Below are positions 61,565-64,000 of a stretch of DNA of 64,000 nucleotides, piece after piece. The stretch lies in NCBI GenBank assembly GCA_022827835.1, contig JAJEIO010000041.1:1-64000 (forward strand), in the 5' to 3' direction. Both the position numbers and the translations under genes were made by a program. This DNA comes from Candidatus Latescibacterota bacterium. GTDB taxonomy: Bacteria > Latescibacterota > UBA2968 > UBA8231. The notes below the pieces were generated by a model. The model was given only the letters and a program-made list of their open reading frames with translations. It had not been told where the DNA came from and searched no databases. Position 1 is the stretch's first letter, and each line of letters begins with the position of its first letter.

Positions 61565-63256
61565 TTATTCTGCGTAAATGTTGGCCCCCATCTCCGTAAG
61601 GACATAGGGGCCGTTTTGGCGGATTACCAACAGCTTATTGGCCGGTGCCGCTGGCACTATCTGACGGGTACCGTCGGGCCAAGTGACCTCCACTTCATCT
61701 GCCCCCTCTGCCTTACCCAAGCCGAAGAAAATACGCATATCGTTATAGGAGAGATAACTGGAAGCACCATTAGCCGTCCGCCACTGAGGTCGGCCGCCGG
61801 CTAGCAAACGGATCTTGGCACCGACGGCGTCGCGATTGGGGCCACGACCCAGAAGTTGGACGACAAGCCAGTTGTTGACGAGGGCGAAATCGTTGCGCAG
61901 CAGGGTGCTCGCCTCGTCCAAATTGACGACGAAAATGTCTATATCGCCATCGTTGTCGTAGTCGCCGAAACTGGCACCGCGGCTGACTCTTTTAAGAGCC
62001 ATTCCCGGGCCAGCCGCATCCCCTATATCGCTTAAACGATTGCCGCCGTCATTGCGGATCAATTGGTTGCGCTGGGGGTAAGAAGTGCCCGCAATAGTGC
62101 TAGCCGCCTGCGGATAGACATGGCCGTTAGCAACGAATAGATCCAAGTCGCCGTCCCTGTCATAGTCGAAAAATTGGGTGCCCCACCCCAGCATCCCAAG
62201 CGTGGGTTCTTCTAGCCCGATCTGGGCCGTTATATCTTTAAAATGGCCCTGTCCTTCGTTGCGGTAGAAGGTATTACTCTCGCGGAAAAAATGGGTTATA
62301 TATAGGTCGAGGTCACCGTCGCCGTCATAGTCTCCACCGCTAACCCCCATACCTGCTTCTTCCTCGCCGTACTCGTTGTAAGCGACACCTGCTTTGAGGC
62401 CAATTTCGCTAAAGGTGCCATCGCGGTTATTGTCGAAGAGCACGTTGGGAGTTGCATCGTTGGCCACGAAGAGATCGGTGTCGCCATCGTTGTCGAAGTC
62501 TTCGGCCAGTACACCCAACCCGTAGTAGTGGTTGGCCCAAGAAATACCCGAGGGACGGGTGACATCGGTGAAGGTGTTGTCCCCATTGTTGCGGTAGAAT
62601 AGGTCAGCGGCTCCAGGTAGGCCCTGGGGACCGCAGAAAATCTCGATTCCCTCGTAGGTGCATATCTTATCTGGGGGGGCATCAAAGTCGTAGATCAGAT
62701 AATTGGCAACGTATAAGTCGAGATCGCCGTCACCATCGTAGTCAAAAAAAGCGGCGCTGGAGCTATAATCATTTCCTGCTACCCCAGTGGAAACGTCCAC
62801 AAAGGTACCGTTGCCTTGGTTGCGGTAGAGGATATTGGGACCATAATTGGTTACGTAAAGATCGCGGTATCCATCGCCGTCGGTATCGCCCACGGTGCAG
62901 CCCATGCCCCAACTGCGGTCCCCGACGCCGGTTAGTAAGGTTACATCAGCAAAGGTACCGTTACCTTGGTTGCGATAGAGAACATTGCCCGGGCCGGATT
63001 TTTGTCGGTAGGTATTGACCGTAGCGCCATTGACCGCGTATAGATCGAGGTCGCCATCGTTATCGTAGTCAAAAAAAGCAGCGCCGCCACCGGAGGTTTC
63101 GACAATGTGCTTTTTTTCGGCTCCGCCGGCCACATGTTGGAAGGCGATGTGCGCTTCCTTTGTTTGGTCGGTGAATTGGGGCAGAACAGATTCCGGCAGC
63201 AGCACGGCCAACGCCAGGGCAAAGGCAAGGACTCGGCGATAATAAAAAAAGTCCAT
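61565..63256 (-). CDS. FG-GAP/ASPIC-UnbV secreted protein, paralogue of 47753
   Basis: 563 residues from ATG 63256, where a signal peptide begins (FFYYRRVLAFALALAVLLPESV). The frame is open to 63583 but that part is the shadow of the divergent gene. The order is FG-GAP/VCBS repeats (FFDYDNDGDLDLYAVNG, GDTDGDGYRDLYVTNYG, FFDYDGDGDLDLYVANY, EDFDNDGDTDLFVAND, GDYDGDGDLDLYITHF, FFDYDRDGDLDLFVANG) and a C-terminal ASPIC/UnbV domain (NNWLVVQLLGRGPNRDAVGAKIRL; VTWPDGTRQIV). It is convergent with the parvulin gene and divergent from the formylglycine-type gene. Confidence 0.88.
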   Translation of the reverse strand: MDFFYYRRVLAFALALAVLLPESVLPQFTDQTKEAHIAFQHVAGGAEKKHIVETSGGGAAFFDYDNDGDLDLYAVNGATVNTYRQKSGPGNVLYRNQGNGTFADVTLLTGVGDRSWGMGCTVGDTDGDGYRDLYVTNYGPNILYRNQGNGTFVDVSTGVAGNDYSSSAAFFDYDGDGDLDLYVANYLIYDFDAPPDKICTYEGIEIFCGPQGLPGAADLFYRNNGDNTFTDVTRPSGISWANHYYGLGVLAEDFDNDGDTDLFVANDATPNVLFDNNRDGTFSEIGLKAGVAYNEYGEEEAGMGVSGGDYDGDGDLDLYITHFFRESNTFYRNEGQGHFKDITAQIGLEEPTLGMLGWGTQFFDYDRDGDLDLFVANGHVYPQAASTIAGTSYPQRNQLIRNDGGNRLSDIGDAAGPGMALKRVSRGASFGDYDNDGDIDIFVVNLDEASTLLRNDFALVNNWLVVQLLGRGPNRDAVGAKIRLLAGGRPQWRTANGASSYLSYNDMRIFFGLGKAEGADEVEVTWPDGTRQIVPAAPANKLLVIRQNGPYVLTEMGANIYAE

Positions 63257-63380
63257 ACACTCATCGCTGTAGAAGTAAACTAAGCAGATAATGGTCGCAA
63301 TTATAGAAATTACCCTTTGCTGCGGCAAGGACAGAGGATCCGTTGCACGCTCTCGCCATTCATGGATCCGGAGGTGCGGA

Positions 63381-64000
63381 ATGAGACAGATTTTCGCCGC
63401 CCTAATAATGGGTATCACCTGTGCGGCTATGGGACGATCCGAGAACACTGTTGTAGAACTCCGCGACGGAGTCACGATGGAATTCGTGTGGATCGAGCCA
63501 GGTACTTTTCTGATGGGATCGCCAGCTTCAGCCTCTACACGGGGCGAAGACGAAGTTCCACAGCACGAGGTTTCGATTAGCAAGGGATTTTACTTGGGTA
63601 AATTTGAGATTACCCAGGCTCAATGGGTCGCGGTGATGGGGACCGCGCCGTGGACCCGGCGCAAGTACGTACGGGCTGAGCCGAATCACCCGGCAGTCTA
63701 TATCTCATGGATCGATATGCAGGAATTCCTCCGCCGCTTGAACCAAGCCGCCGATAGAGATTTGTACCGCCTGCCTACCGAAGCTGAATGGGAATACGCC
63801 TGCCGGGCCGGGACCACGACGAGCCGTTCCTTTGGGGACGATGAAAGCCAGTTGGGCGACTATGCCTGGTACATAGGAAACCTGGGAGACGCGGAGGGGA
63901 AGTTTGCCCAGCCGGTGGGTTCAAAGCAGCCGAATCCCTGGGGTTTATACGATATGCACGGCAATGTATGGGAGTGGGTGCAAGACTGGTACAGCAGCGC
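63381..64000 (+). CDS. Secreted formylglycine-generating enzyme (SUMF1) family protein, partial
   Basis: An ATG at 63381 with GGAGG 6 bases upstream opens a frame that runs off the window (206 codons visible). A signal-peptide-like start (RQIFAALIMGITCAAMG) is followed by the FGE-sulfatase domain: VWIEPGTFLMGSP, GFYLGKFEITQAQWVAVMG, NHPAVYISWIDMQEFLRRLN, YRLPTEAEWEYACRAGT, NPWGLYDMHGNVWEWVQDWY. True FGEs convert a sulfatase Cys to formylglycine; many relatives are only structural or act on small molecules. The C-terminal half with the copper-binding cysteines lies outside, so activity cannot be judged. No sulfatase is in the window. Confidence 0.9.
   Translation, partial: MRQIFAALIMGITCAAMGRSENTVVELRDGVTMEFVWIEPGTFLMGSPASASTRGEDEVPQHEVSISKGFYLGKFEITQAQWVAVMGTAPWTRRKYVRAEPNHPAVYISWIDMQEFLRRLNQAADRDLYRLPTEAEWEYACRAGTTTSRSFGDDESQLGDYAWYIGNLGDAEGKFAQPVGSKQPNPWGLYDMHGNVWEWVQDWYSS

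Noticed and set aside
63257..63583. Upstream extension of the minus-strand ASPIC/UnbV gene
   Set aside because: The added residues are antisense to the formylglycine-type gene; the signal peptide starts at 63256.

Overview
The window reads as a chromosome segment of a Gram-negative bacterium: it carries TonB/ExbBD, two Omp85-type barrels, lipoproteins, and class II ribonucleotide reductase with NrdR. Several traits point to a little-cultured lineage of the FCB/Latescibacteria/Poribacteria kind. These are phytanoyl-CoA dioxygenases beside sugar-acid enzymes, repeated FG-GAP/ASPIC-UnbV proteins, and exoproteins with FlgD/CHU-like tails. That placement is inference from gene content; no rRNA or search was available.

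Layout. 1-561: 5' part of a secreted protein of DxDxDG repeats (minus strand, runs off the edge). 815-5213: a sugar-acid island with two mannonate-dehydratase-like enzymes, a PhyH dioxygenase, an idonate/polyol dehydrogenase and a small unknown. 5223-5399: tRNA-Leu(UAA) and tRNA-Cys(GCA) behind a strong promoter. 5583-13240: thyA, a pilin-like protein, an Ig-like lipoprotein, xerC, topA, map and a PhnP-like hydrolase. 13310-19789 (minus strand): TPR-exbB-exbD-exbD-tonB, then nrdR and nrdJ with an NrdR-box-like palindrome. 20155-34737: housekeeping genes accD, surE, rpmI-rplT, pheST, a coiled coil, zapA, rny, ymdB-like, xseAB, recN and pgsA, with an Omp85 barrel.

34701-43725 is accessory. It holds a three-part peptidase/beta-propeller/barrel protein, a CBM9-like protein, a second PhyH dioxygenase, an amidohydrolase, a large unknown protein, and a Gfo/Idh/MocA relative that lacks the usual catalytic lysine.

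43892-63256 is the most unusual part. Three FG-GAP/ASPIC-UnbV proteins and a TPR protein surround a block of one secreted CBM9/DOMON-like protein, three tandem paralogous exoproteins with FlgD-like C-termini, a 902-residue predicted outer-membrane barrel, and a lipoprotein-like parvulin isomerase with two PPIase domains. An AT-rich leader with a perfect 20-bp palindrome precedes the block. I propose it encodes a dedicated surface-assembly or export system: secreted clients, a barrel, and a periplasmic chaperone. The last gene (63381 to the edge) is a secreted formylglycine-generating-enzyme-type protein.

Both edge genes are incomplete in this window. No CRISPR array, transposase, rRNA or prophage was seen.
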